Source of the DNA: DASYTH01 sp045806965 | GTDB taxonomy: Bacteria > Actinomycetota > Actinomycetes > Mycobacteriales > Pseudonocardiaceae | NCBI GenBank assembly: GCA_045806965.1 | Contig: JBJMIG010000061.1 | Location: 23,726 to 87,725 of the forward strand | Direction: 5' to 3' | Length of the DNA: 64,000 nt | Part shown: positions 26,021 through 34,576 of the stretch, piece by piece | Numbering within the stretch: the first letter of the stretch is position 1 | Layout of the letters: each line of letters opens with the position of its first letter | Position numbers and translations under genes: made by a program | Notes under the pieces: generated by a model | Database searches by the model: none | What the model saw: only the letters and a program-made list of their open reading frames with translations | What the model was told of the DNA's origin: nothing

Positions 26021-27382
26021 CTAGCCGGTCACCGGGATGCCCTTCAGCGCCTGCTCCAACTCGGTGTCGGAGAGCTCCCGGTCGACCATCTCGCCGGCCA
26101 GATAGCTGGCGTACGCCGGCAGGTCCAGGTGCGCGTGCCCGCACAGCGCGGTCAGGATCACCTTTTCCTCGCCGGTCTCCTTGCAGCGCAACGCCTCGCG
26201 GATGCATTCGGCGAGCGCGTGGGTCGGCTCGGGCGCCGGCAGGATACCCTCGGCCCTGGCGAACCGGACGCCCGCGGCGAAGCACTCGTTCTGCGCGATG
26301 GCCACCGCGTCGACCAGCCCAAGCGCCACGATGTGCGAGAGCAGCGGCGACATTCCGTGATAGCGCAGTCCACCGGCGTGGATCGGGTCCGGAATGAACG
26401 TGTGGCCGAGCGTGTGCATCTTGAGCAGCGGGGTGAGACCGGCGGTGTCGCCGAAGTCGTAGGTGTAGACGCCGCGCGTGATCGACGGGCAGGCCGCCGG
26501 CTCGACCGCGCGAATCTCCGGCGCGATCCGCCCGGCCAGCTTCTCCCGCAGGAACGGGAAGACCAGGCCGCCGAAGTTGGACCCGCCGCCGGTGCAGCCG
26601 ACGATCACGTCCGGGCGGTCGCCGGCCAATTCGAACTGCTTGAGCGCCTCCTCGCCAATGATCGTCTGGTGCAGCAGCACGTGGTTGAGCACACTCCCGA
26701 GCGCGTACCGGGCGTTCGGGTCGACGGCGGCCATCTCCACCGCCTCGCTGATCGCGATGCCGAGGCTGCCGGTGGAGTCCGGGTGCTCGGCCAGCACGGC
26801 CCGGCCGGAGTTGGTCAGGTCGGACGGGCTCGGGTGCACGGTGGCGCCGTAGGTCTCCATCATGATCTTGCGGTACGGCTTCTGGTCGTAGGACGCACGC
26901 ACCTGCCAGACCTCGCACTGCACCCCGAACTGCGCGCAGGCGAAGGCGATCGCACTACCCCACTGGCCGGCACCGGTCTCCGTGGTGAGCTTGGTGACAC
27001 CCTCCGCGGCGTTGTAGAACGCCTGGGGCACCGCGGTGTTCGGCTTGTGCGAGCCGACCGGACTGACCCCCTCGTACTTGTAGTAGATCCGCGCCGGAGT
27101 GCCGAGCGCGCGTTCCAGCCGGCGCGCCCGAAACAGCGGGGATGGCCGCCACAACCGGTAGACGTCGAGCACCTCGCCGGGGATGTCCACATAGCGCTCG
27201 CCGGTGACCTCCTGCATGATCAGCGCCTGCGGGAACAGCGGCGCCAGGTCGTCCGGCCCGACCGGGGCCCCGGTTGCGGGGTGCAGCGGCGGGGGCGGCG
27301 GCGCCGGCAGGTCGGGGACGATGTTGTACCAGGTGGTCGGCATGTCCGACTCGTCGAGGATGAACTTCGTTCGGTCAGTCAT
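26021..27382 (-). CDS. trpB2: TrpB-like (TrpB2) pyridoxal-phosphate-dependent tryptophan synthase
   Basis: 453-residue TrpB2-type beta subunit: longer N-terminus than TrpB1 (YNIVPDLPAPPPPPLHP), PLP-binding Lys in YYKYEGVSPVGSHKPNTAVP, TTETGAGQWGSAIAFACAQF, and the phosphate-binding glycine loop CTGGGSNFGG. TrpB2 enzymes condense indole (or salvage it) with L-serine to give tryptophan and usually stand apart from trpA, as here. ATG 27382 begins 8 bases inside the end of the DUF1015 gene, so it is the distal gene of the rluB transcription unit. An IS5 copy has inserted exactly at its stop codon without changing the protein. Confidence 0.9.
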   Translation of the reverse strand: MTDRTKFILDESDMPTTWYNIVPDLPAPPPPPLHPATGAPVGPDDLAPLFPQALIMQEVTGERYVDIPGEVLDVYRLWRPSPLFRARRLERALGTPARIYYKYEGVSPVGSHKPNTAVPQAFYNAAEGVTKLTTETGAGQWGSAIAFACAQFGVQCEVWQVRASYDQKPYRKIMMETYGATVHPSPSDLTNSGRAVLAEHPDSTGSLGIAISEAVEMAAVDPNARYALGSVLNHVLLHQTIIGEEALKQFELAGDRPDVIVGCTGGGSNFGGLVFPFLREKLAGRIAPEIRAVEPAACPSITRGVYTYDFGDTAGLTPLLKMHTLGHTFIPDPIHAGGLRYHGMSPLLSHIVALGLVDAVAIAQNECFAAGVRFARAEGILPAPEPTHALAECIREALRCKETGEEKVILTALCGHAHLDLPAYASYLAGEMVDRELSDTELEQALKGIPVTG

Positions 27383-28577
27383 CCGCCGACAGTAGACCCG
27401 ACCTCGGCAGTTCGGCGAGCAACAAACCGCTGCGTGGTTTCGGGGTGAAGAAGGTGCTCTTGCGCGGCATGCGCCGACCTCCGGCGTGCACCGCAAGCAC
27501 GTCGGCGAGCGGCACCGGAGCGAGCAGCAACAACGCGTCCGCACCGGCCGGCGGACGCCGCCCGTCGGGCAGCGGACGCACCAGGGGGCTCTCCGGATCG
27601 AGGCCAAGTGCCTTGGCCAGCAACAGGTTCTCCAGCACACCGTGGTCGATCCTCGGTAACGGCTCCGCGGCGTCCGGCGGCGGCAGCTCCACCCACATCG
27701 CGCGGTCCGGGCAGCGCACCAGCACCCGGCCGGGCGCCGGCCGGGCGTCGGATTCGGCCGGGCGCACGGTCAGCCCGACCCGGCGCCAGGCGTTGGCGAG
27801 CGCCGCACCGTCAAGCCCGGTCCCGGTGAGCACCCGGTGGAACGCACCGATCCGCAGGCCCGGGCCGGCGGTGATCAGCGCGAGCATGCCGTCCAACCCG
27901 GCCGCCGCCGCGGCCGCCACCCGGTGGTTGCCGTCCGCCACCAGCAGCGGACCAGCCTCGGCGGCGGCCAGCAGGGCGGACTGGCTGGCGCCGGGCCCGA
28001 CCAGCCACAACTGATGGCGCCGACCCGAGGAGTCCACAGTGGACACCGCGGGCGGCCCCGCGCCGTCGATCACCGAGCGCACCGCTCCGGTCAGCAGATC
28101 GACGTCGCTGACCGGCACCAGCAGCGCGGCACTGGTCAGGTAGCCCAGCCCGGCGAGCACCTCGGCCCGTTCGGCCACCACGTCCGGGTAGACCTCCTCG
28201 GTGTGCCGCACCCGGTGGTAGTGCTCGAGCCCGGCCGCTCCCGGGTCCACCAGACAGAGCAACCCGGTAGCGGCGCCGTCCGGCCCGTCCACGGTGTACG
28301 GCGCGACCACGTCCGTGATCCGGCGGTAGGCCCGGCGCAGCAGTACGGACAGGACGGACCGGGCGATCGGCAGCGCATCCGGCAGGCGCAGCCCCTCGGT
28401 CAGCGCGTTCGGCGTGCGATGCGGGTGCTGCACGGCGAGCAGGGTGCCTCGGGCCGCGCCCGGCTCGGCGAGCGCCGCGACCACCCGGTCGGGTTCGGCG
28501 AACTCGTCCACGTCCGGTCCGGGCACCTCGTCGCGGACCACCCAACCGTGCCGAACCGGCCGAACCCAGCCGGTCAC
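27375..28577 (-). CDS. DUF1015 family protein
   Basis: 400 residues from GTG 28577, which overlaps the rluB stop (GTGA). Characteristic blocks are LEHYHRVRHTEEVYPDVVAE, LLVADGNHRVAAAAAAGLDG (the conserved D-G-N-H/HR pocket) and MPRKSTFFTPKPRSGLLL near the C-terminus. The family resembles kinases or SerK-type enzymes by fold in some members, but no activity is established for this branch. Co-translated with rluB and trpB2. Confidence 0.85.
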   Translation of the reverse strand: MTGWVRPVRHGWVVRDEVPGPDVDEFAEPDRVVAALAEPGAARGTLLAVQHPHRTPNALTEGLRLPDALPIARSVLSVLLRRAYRRITDVVAPYTVDGPDGAATGLLCLVDPGAAGLEHYHRVRHTEEVYPDVVAERAEVLAGLGYLTSAALLVPVSDVDLLTGAVRSVIDGAGPPAVSTVDSSGRRHQLWLVGPGASQSALLAAAEAGPLLVADGNHRVAAAAAAGLDGMLALITAGPGLRIGAFHRVLTGTGLDGAALANAWRRVGLTVRPAESDARPAPGRVLVRCPDRAMWVELPPPDAAEPLPRIDHGVLENLLLAKALGLDPESPLVRPLPDGRRPPAGADALLLLAPVPLADVLAVHAGGRRMPRKSTFFTPKPRSGLLLAELPRSGLLSADD

Positions 28578-29320
28578 AAGCCGACCGCGGCGTAGAGCGA
28601 GCCGACCTCGGCGCGACTCAGCGAGCGCAGGCTGCCGGAACGCTGGTCGCCGAGGTGCACGTCGCCGACTCGGGTGCGCACCAGCTTGTGCACCGGGTGG
28701 CCGACCTCGGCGAGCAGCCGGCGCACGATGTGCTTGCGCCCCTCGTGCAGCACCACCTCGACCAGCGTGCGCCCTGGCATGCTGTCCACCACCCGGAACG
28801 AGTCGGCGGTGGCCTTGCCGTCCTCCAGTTCGACGCCGTCGCGCAGCCGCCGGCCGAGGCCGCGCGGCACCACGCCGTTCACTTCCGCCAGGTAGGTCTT
28901 GAGCACCAGGTAGGACGGGTGCATCAGGCGGTGCGCCAGGTCCCCGTCGTTGGTCAGCAGCAGCAGTCCCTCGGTGTCCGCGTCCAGCCGGCCGACGTGG
29001 AACAGCCGCTCCGAACGGCCGCGTAAGTAGTCGCCGACGCACGGCCGGCCGCGCTCGTCCGACATCGTGGTGTGCACCCCGCGCGGCTTGTTCATGGCCA
29101 GGTAGACCAGGTCGTCGCGGACGTTGACGCGGACGCCGTCCACATGGATCACCGCCGTCGCCGGATCCACCCGCCGGCCGAACTCGGTGACCACCTGGCC
29201 GTCCACGCTCACCCGGCCCTCGGCGATCAACTCCTCGGCCACGCGGCGGGAACCGACGCCGGCCTTGGCCAGCACCTTCTGCAGCCGGATCCCGTCCGGG
29301 TCCGGTGCCAGCTCAGACAT
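28574..29320 (-). CDS. rluB: Ribosomal large-subunit pseudouridine synthase (RsuA/RluB type)
   Basis: 248 residues. N-terminal S4 RNA-binding domain (IRLQKVLAKAGVGSRRVAEE, IAEGRVSVDGQVV) and a pseudouridine synthase domain with catalytic Asp in HVGRLDADTEGLLLLTNDGD; YLVLKTYLAEVNG and LHEGRKHIVRRLLAEVGHPV follow. It modifies 23S rRNA uridines near the peptidyl transferase centre. It overlaps scpB by 8 bases (ATG 29320). The scpA-scpB-rluB order is conserved in actinobacteria (Rv1709-Rv1711), where cmk and der normally come next; here DUF1015 does. Confidence 0.93.
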   Translation of the reverse strand: MSELAPDPDGIRLQKVLAKAGVGSRRVAEELIAEGRVSVDGQVVTEFGRRVDPATAVIHVDGVRVNVRDDLVYLAMNKPRGVHTTMSDERGRPCVGDYLRGRSERLFHVGRLDADTEGLLLLTNDGDLAHRLMHPSYLVLKTYLAEVNGVVPRGLGRRLRDGVELEDGKATADSFRVVDSMPGRTLVEVVLHEGRKHIVRRLLAEVGHPVHKLVRTRVGDVHLGDQRSGSLRSLSRAEVGSLYAAVGL

Positions 29321-30068
29321 CGTCGATCGAGTCCACTTCCGGCAACAGCGGCGCGATCGGCGGCAAGTCGTCCACGGACGACAGTCCGATGCGCTCGAGG
29401 AACAGTTCGGTCGTGCGGTACAGGATGCCACCGGTGTCGCTGTCCGTGCCGGTCTCCTCGATCAACCCGCGGGCGAGCAGGGTGCGGATCACGCCGTCCA
29501 CGTTCACCCCGCGCACCGCGGCCACGCGCGCGCGGGTGGCCGGCTGCCGGTAGGCGATCACCGCGAGCGTCTCGAGTGCGGCCCTGGTCAGCCGGGAGCG
29601 CTGGCCGTCGAGCAGCAGCCTCTCCACGAACGGGGCGAACCGGTCGCGGGTGTAGAACCGCCAGCCGCCGCCGACCTGGCGCAGGTCGATGCCGCGGCCG
29701 GCCTCGGTGTAGCTGGCGGACATCCGGTGCAGCGCCTCGACCACCCGGGCGAACGGCGCGCCCACCGCGGTGGCCAGCAGCTCTTCCTCCGCGGGCGAGT
29801 CCACCACCAGCAACAACGACTCCAGCGCGGCCTCGAGGTCGACGTCGGAGCTGAGGTCGGGCAGGTCCGAGTCGGCCATCGCGACCTCGGCGAACTGGTC
29901 CGGCTCGGCCTCGACGAGTTCATCCTCGGGCGGCGCCTGCTCGGCGGCGGTCTCCTCGACCGGCGGGGCCGGCTCCTCGACGGGCCAGGCCAGTTCGCGC
30001 TCCGCCGGCTCCCCGGGCGGCGCCGGTTCGGCCGGCGTGCGCCACTCGGTCTCCTCGTGCGGGCTCAC
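29313..30068 (-). CDS. scpB: Segregation and condensation protein B
   Basis: 251 residues from GTG 30068 (GGAGGAG upstream). An acidic, proline-rich N-terminal 75 residues precede the paired winged-helix domain: LEAALESLLLVVDSPAEEEL, GWRFYTRDRFAPFVERLLLD, LTRAALETLAVIAYRQPATR, AAVRGVNVDGVIRTLLARGL, YRTTELFLERIGL. It is the kite subunit that with ScpA and SMC forms the chromosome condensin. GTGA overlap with scpA. Confidence 0.95.
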   Translation of the reverse strand: MSPHEETEWRTPAEPAPPGEPAERELAWPVEEPAPPVEETAAEQAPPEDELVEAEPDQFAEVAMADSDLPDLSSDVDLEAALESLLLVVDSPAEEELLATAVGAPFARVVEALHRMSASYTEAGRGIDLRQVGGGWRFYTRDRFAPFVERLLLDGQRSRLTRAALETLAVIAYRQPATRARVAAVRGVNVDGVIRTLLARGLIEETGTDSDTGGILYRTTELFLERIGLSSVDDLPPIAPLLPEVDSIDDV

Positions 30069-30919
30069 CCGTACTCCTCCTCGCCGCCGCCGGCCCTGGC
30101 GGCCTCGGCCTGAGCCGCAGCGGCGGCCTCCGCCACGGTTCCGCCGGTCCATCGCACGTGCAACTCGCCGAGCGCGTCGACCTGCTCGAACCGCACCACG
30201 GCCTCTTTGTACAGGTCGAGCAGCGCGAGAAAGCGGGCCACCACCTCGACCGTGTGCTGGCAGTCGGCCACCAGCTCACCGAACGTCGCGGCCCCGCGCT
30301 CGGCCAGCCGAACTCGCAGCAGCGCGGCCTGCTCACGCACCGAAACCTTGGCCGCGTGCAGGTGCTCGATCGAGATCGTCGGCGGCGGCTTCGGCCGAAA
30401 CACCGCGGCGGCGATCTCGGCGAACCGGTTCGCGTCCACGCCGAGCATGACCTCGGGCAGCAGCGCGGCGAACCGGTCCTCGAGCGCCACCGAGCGCGGA
30501 TAGCGGCGCAGCGCCCCGGCCTCCAACTCGGCGAACAGCGCGGCCACCTGCTTGTACGCCCGGTACTGCAAGAGCCGGGCGAAGAGCAGGTCCCTGGCCT
30601 CGAGCAGGGCCAGGTCCTCCTCGTCCTCGACGTCCGCCGACGGCAGCAGCCGAGCCGCCTTCAGGTCGAGCAGCGTGGCCGCGATCACCAGGAACTCGGT
30701 GGTCTCGTCCAGGTTCCAGTCGTCACCGAGCGAGCGGATGTGTGCGATGAAGTCGTCGGTCACCCGGTGCAACGCCACCTCGGTCACGTCCAACTGGTGC
30801 TGCGAGATCAACTGAAGCAGCAGGTCGAACGGGCCCTCGAAGTTGGCGAGCCGGACGGTGAACCGGCTGCCTTGCGAGGGCGGTGCGACGTCGTTGGGCG
30901 AGGGAGCCACAACGGTCAC
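30065..30919 (-). CDS. scpA: Segregation and condensation protein A (kleisin)
   Basis: 284 residues from GTG 30919. Kleisin signature FTVRLANFEGPFDLLLQLIS with LDVTEVALHRVTDDFIAHIR; EFLVIAATLLDLKAARLLPS; C-terminal winged helix with CQHTVEVVARFLALLDLYKE. It bridges the SMC heads and binds ScpB. The start overlaps the stop of the RHH-like gene by one base (TAGTG). Confidence 0.95.
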   Translation of the reverse strand: MTVVAPSPNDVAPPSQGSRFTVRLANFEGPFDLLLQLISQHQLDVTEVALHRVTDDFIAHIRSLGDDWNLDETTEFLVIAATLLDLKAARLLPSADVEDEEDLALLEARDLLFARLLQYRAYKQVAALFAELEAGALRRYPRSVALEDRFAALLPEVMLGVDANRFAEIAAAVFRPKPPPTISIEHLHAAKVSVREQAALLRVRLAERGAATFGELVADCQHTVEVVARFLALLDLYKEAVVRFEQVDALGELHVRWTGGTVAEAAAAAQAEAARAGGGEEEYG

Positions 30920-31284
30920 TATGAAGCATCCCGCCGCAGCCGCCGCACCAGCATGGAGTCCGCGCCGTTCTCCTCGAGGTCGGCGAGCATGATCGCGATC
31001 GCCTCACGGACCACCCGGCCGCGGTCCACCGCCACCCCGTGGGTCGCGCGCAGCGCCAGCCGGGAGTGCTCCAGCGCCAGCAGTTCCTCGTCCGAGACGT
31101 ACACCGTGATCTTCGAGGTGTGCTTCTGCCGCGGCGATCCGAGCCGGGACGCCGGCTGCCCGGACCGGTGCGGGCGCGGCGGCCGGTCGTCCGCGAACCA
31201 GCCGTCGTTCGCGGCCTCGCCGGGCGGCGAGCTGGTCGAGCGGAACAGCTCGGCGGCGCCCGGCAGCGAGGTACGTCGGGTCAC
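30919..31284 (-). CDS. RHH-like small protein between parA and scpA
   Basis: 121 residues from GTG 31284, overlapping the parA stop (GTGA). A disordered, Ser/Pro/Arg-rich N-terminal half precedes a compact C-terminal unit TSKITVYVSDEELLALEHSR, VVREAIAIMLADLEENGADS, which looks like a ribbon-helix-helix (one strand, two helices) of the kind that pairs with ParA/MinD ATPases as partner or DNA-binding regulator. Conserved in position in actinobacterial parA-scpAB loci; function not established. Confidence 0.72.
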   Translation of the reverse strand: MTRRTSLPGAAELFRSTSSPPGEAANDGWFADDRPPRPHRSGQPASRLGSPRQKHTSKITVYVSDEELLALEHSRLALRATHGVAVDRGRVVREAIAIMLADLEENGADSMLVRRLRRDAS

Positions 31285-32201
31285 CTGGCGATCACTTCTC
31301 GGGCCAGGTGCCGGTAGGCCTTGGCACCGGCCGAGCGCGGCGCCCATTTGGTGATCGGCTCGCCCGCCACGGTGGTCTCCGGGAACCGGACCGTGCGGTT
31401 GATCACAGTGTCGAACACGGTGTCGCTGAACGCCTCGACCACCCTCGCCATGACCTCCCGCGAGTGCACCGTGCGCGGGTCGAACATGGTGGCCAGGATG
31501 CCGGTGATGTCGAGTTTGGGGTTGAGGCGCTCGCGCACCTTCTCGATGGTGTCGATCAACAACGCCACCCCGCGCAGGCTGAAGAACTCGCACTCCAGCG
31601 GGATCAGCACCCCGTCCGCCGCGGCCAGCGCGTTCACCGTGAGCAGGCCGAGCGAGGGCTGGCAGTCGATCAGCACGTAGTCGTAGTCGGGGATCACCGG
31701 GCGCAGCGTGCGGACCAGGGTGTGCTCCCGGCCGACCTCGGAGACCAACTGCACCTCGGCGGCGGACAGGTCGATGTTGCTCGGCAGCAGGTCCATGCCC
31801 TCGACGCAGGTGGGAATGATCACCTCGTGGATCCCGACCGAGCGCTCGATCAGCACGTTGTAGATGGTCTGGTGCAGGTTCTGCGCGGGGATGCCGAGGC
31901 CAACGGAGAGCGCGCCCTGGGGGTCGAAGTCGACCAGCAGCACGCGGCGGCCGAACTCGGTGAGCGCGGCGCCGAGGTTGATCGTTGACGTGGTCTTGCC
32001 GACCCCGCCCTTCTGGTTGCACAGCGCCAGCACCTTGGCTGGGCCGTGGCCGTTGAGCAGCGGGGGCTCCGGGATGTGCCGGCGCGGGCGGCCGGCCGGA
32101 CCGGAACCGTTGGGGATGGAGTCGTCGAGCACTTCGTCGTCGTCGGACGCGGCGCGCGGGGGAAGGCTCAGCTCCCGCTCCGAGGGTTGGAATGTCGACA
32201 T
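31281..32201 (-). CDS. parA: ParA/Soj-family ATPase (scpAB-linked paralogue)
   Basis: 306 residues. After a 50-residue basic/disordered start comes the deviant Walker A box NQKGGVGKTTSTINLGAALT, then LLVDFDPQGALSVGLGI, YDYVLIDCQPSLGLLTVNAL and the C-terminal ETTVAGEPITKWAPRSAGAK. It forms ATP-dependent dimers that bind DNA non-specifically and move partner complexes. This locus, matching Rv1708, is separate from the oriC-proximal parAB and lacks parB. The ATG has AAGGAG upstream, and a 15-bp inverted repeat precedes the ribosome site. Confidence 0.92.
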   Translation of the reverse strand: MSTFQPSERELSLPPRAASDDDEVLDDSIPNGSGPAGRPRRHIPEPPLLNGHGPAKVLALCNQKGGVGKTTSTINLGAALTEFGRRVLLVDFDPQGALSVGLGIPAQNLHQTIYNVLIERSVGIHEVIIPTCVEGMDLLPSNIDLSAAEVQLVSEVGREHTLVRTLRPVIPDYDYVLIDCQPSLGLLTVNALAAADGVLIPLECEFFSLRGVALLIDTIEKVRERLNPKLDITGILATMFDPRTVHSREVMARVVEAFSDTVFDTVINRTVRFPETTVAGEPITKWAPRSAGAKAYRHLAREVIAR

Positions 32202-32215
32202 AGCGACCTAACTCC

Positions 32216-32230
32216 TTGTCGTCCCGACAA
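32216..32230. promoter_or_regulatory. Inverted repeat TTGTCG-TCC-CGACAA upstream of parA
   Basis: Perfect 6-bp arms with a 3-base spacer, just upstream of the parA AAGGAG ribosome site and within the 100-base divergent region shared with the RDD gene. Its position would let a bound protein block translation initiation or transcription of parA. Confidence 0.4.
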
Positions 32231-32301
32231 TCTCGGCCGCATCTTAAGGGCGGTCTCCCCCGGCGTCCGCGAGGCTCGCCGCGAGTGCCTATCGTGTGCC
32301 C

Positions 32302-33171
32302 ATGTCCGAGCTCGTCACCGGTGAGGCCGTCGTGCTCGACCTGCGGTTGGCCCGACTGGCGAGCCGGGGCTTGGCGTTCGCACTGGACGTCCTGGTCGAA
32401 CTGGCCGCCATGTTGCTCTTCGTGCTGCTGCTCACCTCCGGGACCGCCGGGCTGGACGACGCGCTGATCAGCTCGCTCGCCCTCGTTGGCGGGGTGGCGG
32501 TGCTGGTCGGGTATCCGGTGCTGTTCGAGACGCTGAGCCGGGGCCGCACCCTCGGCAAGCTCGCATTCGGGTTGCGCGTGGTCCGCGACGACGGCGGCCC
32601 GATCCAGTTCCGCCATGCTCTGGTCCGCGGGCTGACCGGGTTGTTCGTCGACTTCTGGGTGCTGGCCGGTTCGGTGGCCGTATTCGTCTCGCTTGCCTCG
32701 ACCAAGGGCAAGCGGGTCGGTGACTACCTGGCCGGCACGGTGGTCGTCATGGACCGGATCCCCGGGCGCGAGACCGCGGCCCCGCCGATGCCGCCGGGGC
32801 TCGCCGGGTGGGCCGCGGGGCTCAACGTGACCGCCGTGCCGGACGCGCTCGCGCTCGCGGTCCGCCAGTTCCTGAGCCGGAGCGCGACCCTGGAGCCGGG
32901 TGCGCGGCAGGCACTCGGCGCCCGGCTGGCCGTCGAGGTGAGCGGCTACCTCGGGGTGCCGCTGCCGCTCGACGCGTGGACCACGACCTACCTTGCCGCC
33001 GTACTGGCCGAGCGCCGGGCTCGGGAGCAGGCTCGGCTGACCGGCCCAGTTGGGCCGGCCGCGCCGGCCGGGCCGCCGCAATCCTGGTCCCGGCCCACCT
33101 CACTGCCGGCGCCGCACGCCGCCGTACCGGGTGACGGCCCGCGGGGCGAGGGCTTCACCCCTCCGGGCTAA
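32302..33171 (+). CDS. RDD family membrane protein
   Basis: 289 residues from ATG 32302 (a GTG two codons earlier is also in frame). RDD domain at about 10-150: LRLARLASRGLAFALDVLVE (helix 1 with the conserved Arg), LFETLSRGRTLGKLAFGLRV, then VDFWVLAGSVAVFVSLASTK and GKRVGDYLAGTVVVMD. A long soluble C-terminal tail (about 155-289) is rich in Ala, Pro and Gly. RDD proteins of actinobacteria accompany MoxR/DUF58/SpoIIM clusters, as here; transport or envelope roles are proposed but not proven. Confidence 0.88.
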   Translation: MSELVTGEAVVLDLRLARLASRGLAFALDVLVELAAMLLFVLLLTSGTAGLDDALISSLALVGGVAVLVGYPVLFETLSRGRTLGKLAFGLRVVRDDGGPIQFRHALVRGLTGLFVDFWVLAGSVAVFVSLASTKGKRVGDYLAGTVVVMDRIPGRETAAPPMPPGLAGWAAGLNVTAVPDALALAVRQFLSRSATLEPGARQALGARLAVEVSGYLGVPLPLDAWTTTYLAAVLAERRAREQARLTGPVGPAAPAGPPQSWSRPTSLPAPHAAVPGDGPRGEGFTPPG

Positions 33172-33241
33172 CCGGGCAAACCGGCTGACGCATCTGGCAG
33201 GATGTGCTGGCTAACTTCCGTGTCAACCTGGGGAGCACGCG

Positions 33242-34348
33242 ATGACCGATGGACCGGGCCCGGAGCAGGCAGGTTCCCACCCACCGCCCGAACCGGCGGC
33301 GAGCCAGCCGCCGCCTCCGCCGCCGCCAACGCCGCCACCGTCCGCGCCGCCGCCATCCTGGTCCCAATCGCCACCAATGGCGCCGGCGGCGTCGCCTCCG
33401 CTGTCGCCGCATTGGTCCCAGTCGCCGCCGGACCTCGGCAAACCCGGGGTCATCCCGCTGCGGCCCCTCGGCGTCACCGAGATCCTGGACGGCTCCATCT
33501 CGACCATGCGCCGGCACCTGCGGCCGACGCTCGGCGTGTCCGCGATCGTGGTCACGGTCAGCCGGCTGCTGATCCTGGCCGCCACCTACCCGCTGCTTGA
33601 CGACCTGAACCGAGCGGTGCAGTTCGACGAGAACACGCCGACGAGCGTGTACTACGACTTCCTCGGCAAGGGCCTCGCCGTCGCCGGCCTCACGCTGCTG
33701 ATCACGCTGCTCGCCCAGGTCTTCCTGTCCGGGTTCCTCACCGTGGTGATCGGCAAGGCGGTGCTTGGCCAGCCGGTCGGTTTCGGCGAGGTGTGGGGGC
33801 GGGTGCGGCCGCGGCTGCCCGCCCTGCTCGGGCTCACCCTGGTCTACCCGGCGATCGCGGTCGGCGTCGGGGCGGTGCTCTTCGTGCTCTTGCTGATCGC
33901 GCCCCCGCTGGCGATCCTGCTCCTCCTCGCCGCGATCCCGTTCGCGGTCTGGCTCTACATCCTGTTCTCACTCGCCACGCCCGCGTTGATGCTGGAGAAC
34001 GCCTCGGTCGGGCGGGCGTTCGGCCGGTCCAGGCAACTGGTGCGGGGAAAGTGGTGGCGGATCTTCGGCGTGACACTGCTCGCCGGGATCATCACGGCCA
34101 TCATGGCGGCGATCATCACCGTGCCGTTCACCTTTTTCGGTGGTGGCTTCGGCCGGCTCACCTCGACGACGCCGGTCGCCCCGACGGCGACCTACCTCGT
34201 GCTGACCACGATCGGCGGCATCATCGCCGGCACGCTCACCGCGCCGTTCGCGGCCGGGGTGCTCGTGTTGCTGTACACCGATCAGCGGATGCGCCGAGAA
34301 GGCATGGACATCGAACTGGCCCGCGCCGCGGGCCAGGCACCCGCGTGA
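33242..34348 (+). CDS. Membrane protein with GPDPase-membrane-type domain
   Basis: 368 residues. Residues 1-65 are a proline tract (PPPPPPPTPPPSAPPPSW). Then GVIPLRPLGVTEILDGSIST, typical of the glycerophosphoryl-diester-phosphodiesterase membrane domain family, precedes about six hydrophobic helices (AIAVGVGAVLFVLLLIAPPL, FSLATPALMLENASVGRAFG, VLTTIGGIIAGTLTAPFAAG) and ends VLLYTDQRMRREGMDIELAR. No phosphodiesterase catalytic domain is present. It follows RDD in the same direction and belongs to the membrane/MoxR cluster; function unknown. Confidence 0.85.
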   Translation: MTDGPGPEQAGSHPPPEPAASQPPPPPPPTPPPSAPPPSWSQSPPMAPAASPPLSPHWSQSPPDLGKPGVIPLRPLGVTEILDGSISTMRRHLRPTLGVSAIVVTVSRLLILAATYPLLDDLNRAVQFDENTPTSVYYDFLGKGLAVAGLTLLITLLAQVFLSGFLTVVIGKAVLGQPVGFGEVWGRVRPRLPALLGLTLVYPAIAVGVGAVLFVLLLIAPPLAILLLLAAIPFAVWLYILFSLATPALMLENASVGRAFGRSRQLVRGKWWRIFGVTLLAGIITAIMAAIITVPFTFFGGGFGRLTSTTPVAPTATYLVLTTIGGIIAGTLTAPFAAGVLVLLYTDQRMRREGMDIELARAAGQAPA

Positions 34349-34413
34349 CCGGCGGCCGGCGTCGCCAGCCGAAGGTGATCCCGGGTCCGAGGGCGTTCAG
34401 TACGCTCGAAGGA

Positions 34414-34563
34414 ATGAAGGTGAAGTTGTCCAAGCGCACCTGTCCGTGGTGCGCCGTGACGCACGTCTACGCCGTCACCGAGGAGCGGCTCACCATCGCG
34501 CTCGCCGACCATCTCAAGGAATGCGCCGGCGGTGCGTGGGGCCACGCCGAGCGGACCGGTTAG
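34414..34563 (+). CDS. Small Cys-rich protein (49 residues)
   Basis: KLSKRTCPWCAVTHVYAVTE then ADHLKECAGGAWGHAERTG. A C-x2-C pair with a later H-x3-C suggests a small zinc-binding fold. ATG 34414 has AAGGA only one base before it; an in-frame GTG at 34375 is an alternative start. It lies between two conserved cluster genes in the same strand and ends 13 bases before the next start. Coding nature rests on the pattern and context. Confidence 0.6.
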   Translation: MKVKLSKRTCPWCAVTHVYAVTEERLTIALADHLKECAGGAWGHAERTG

Positions 34564-34576
34564 GCCCTGGCCGGCA

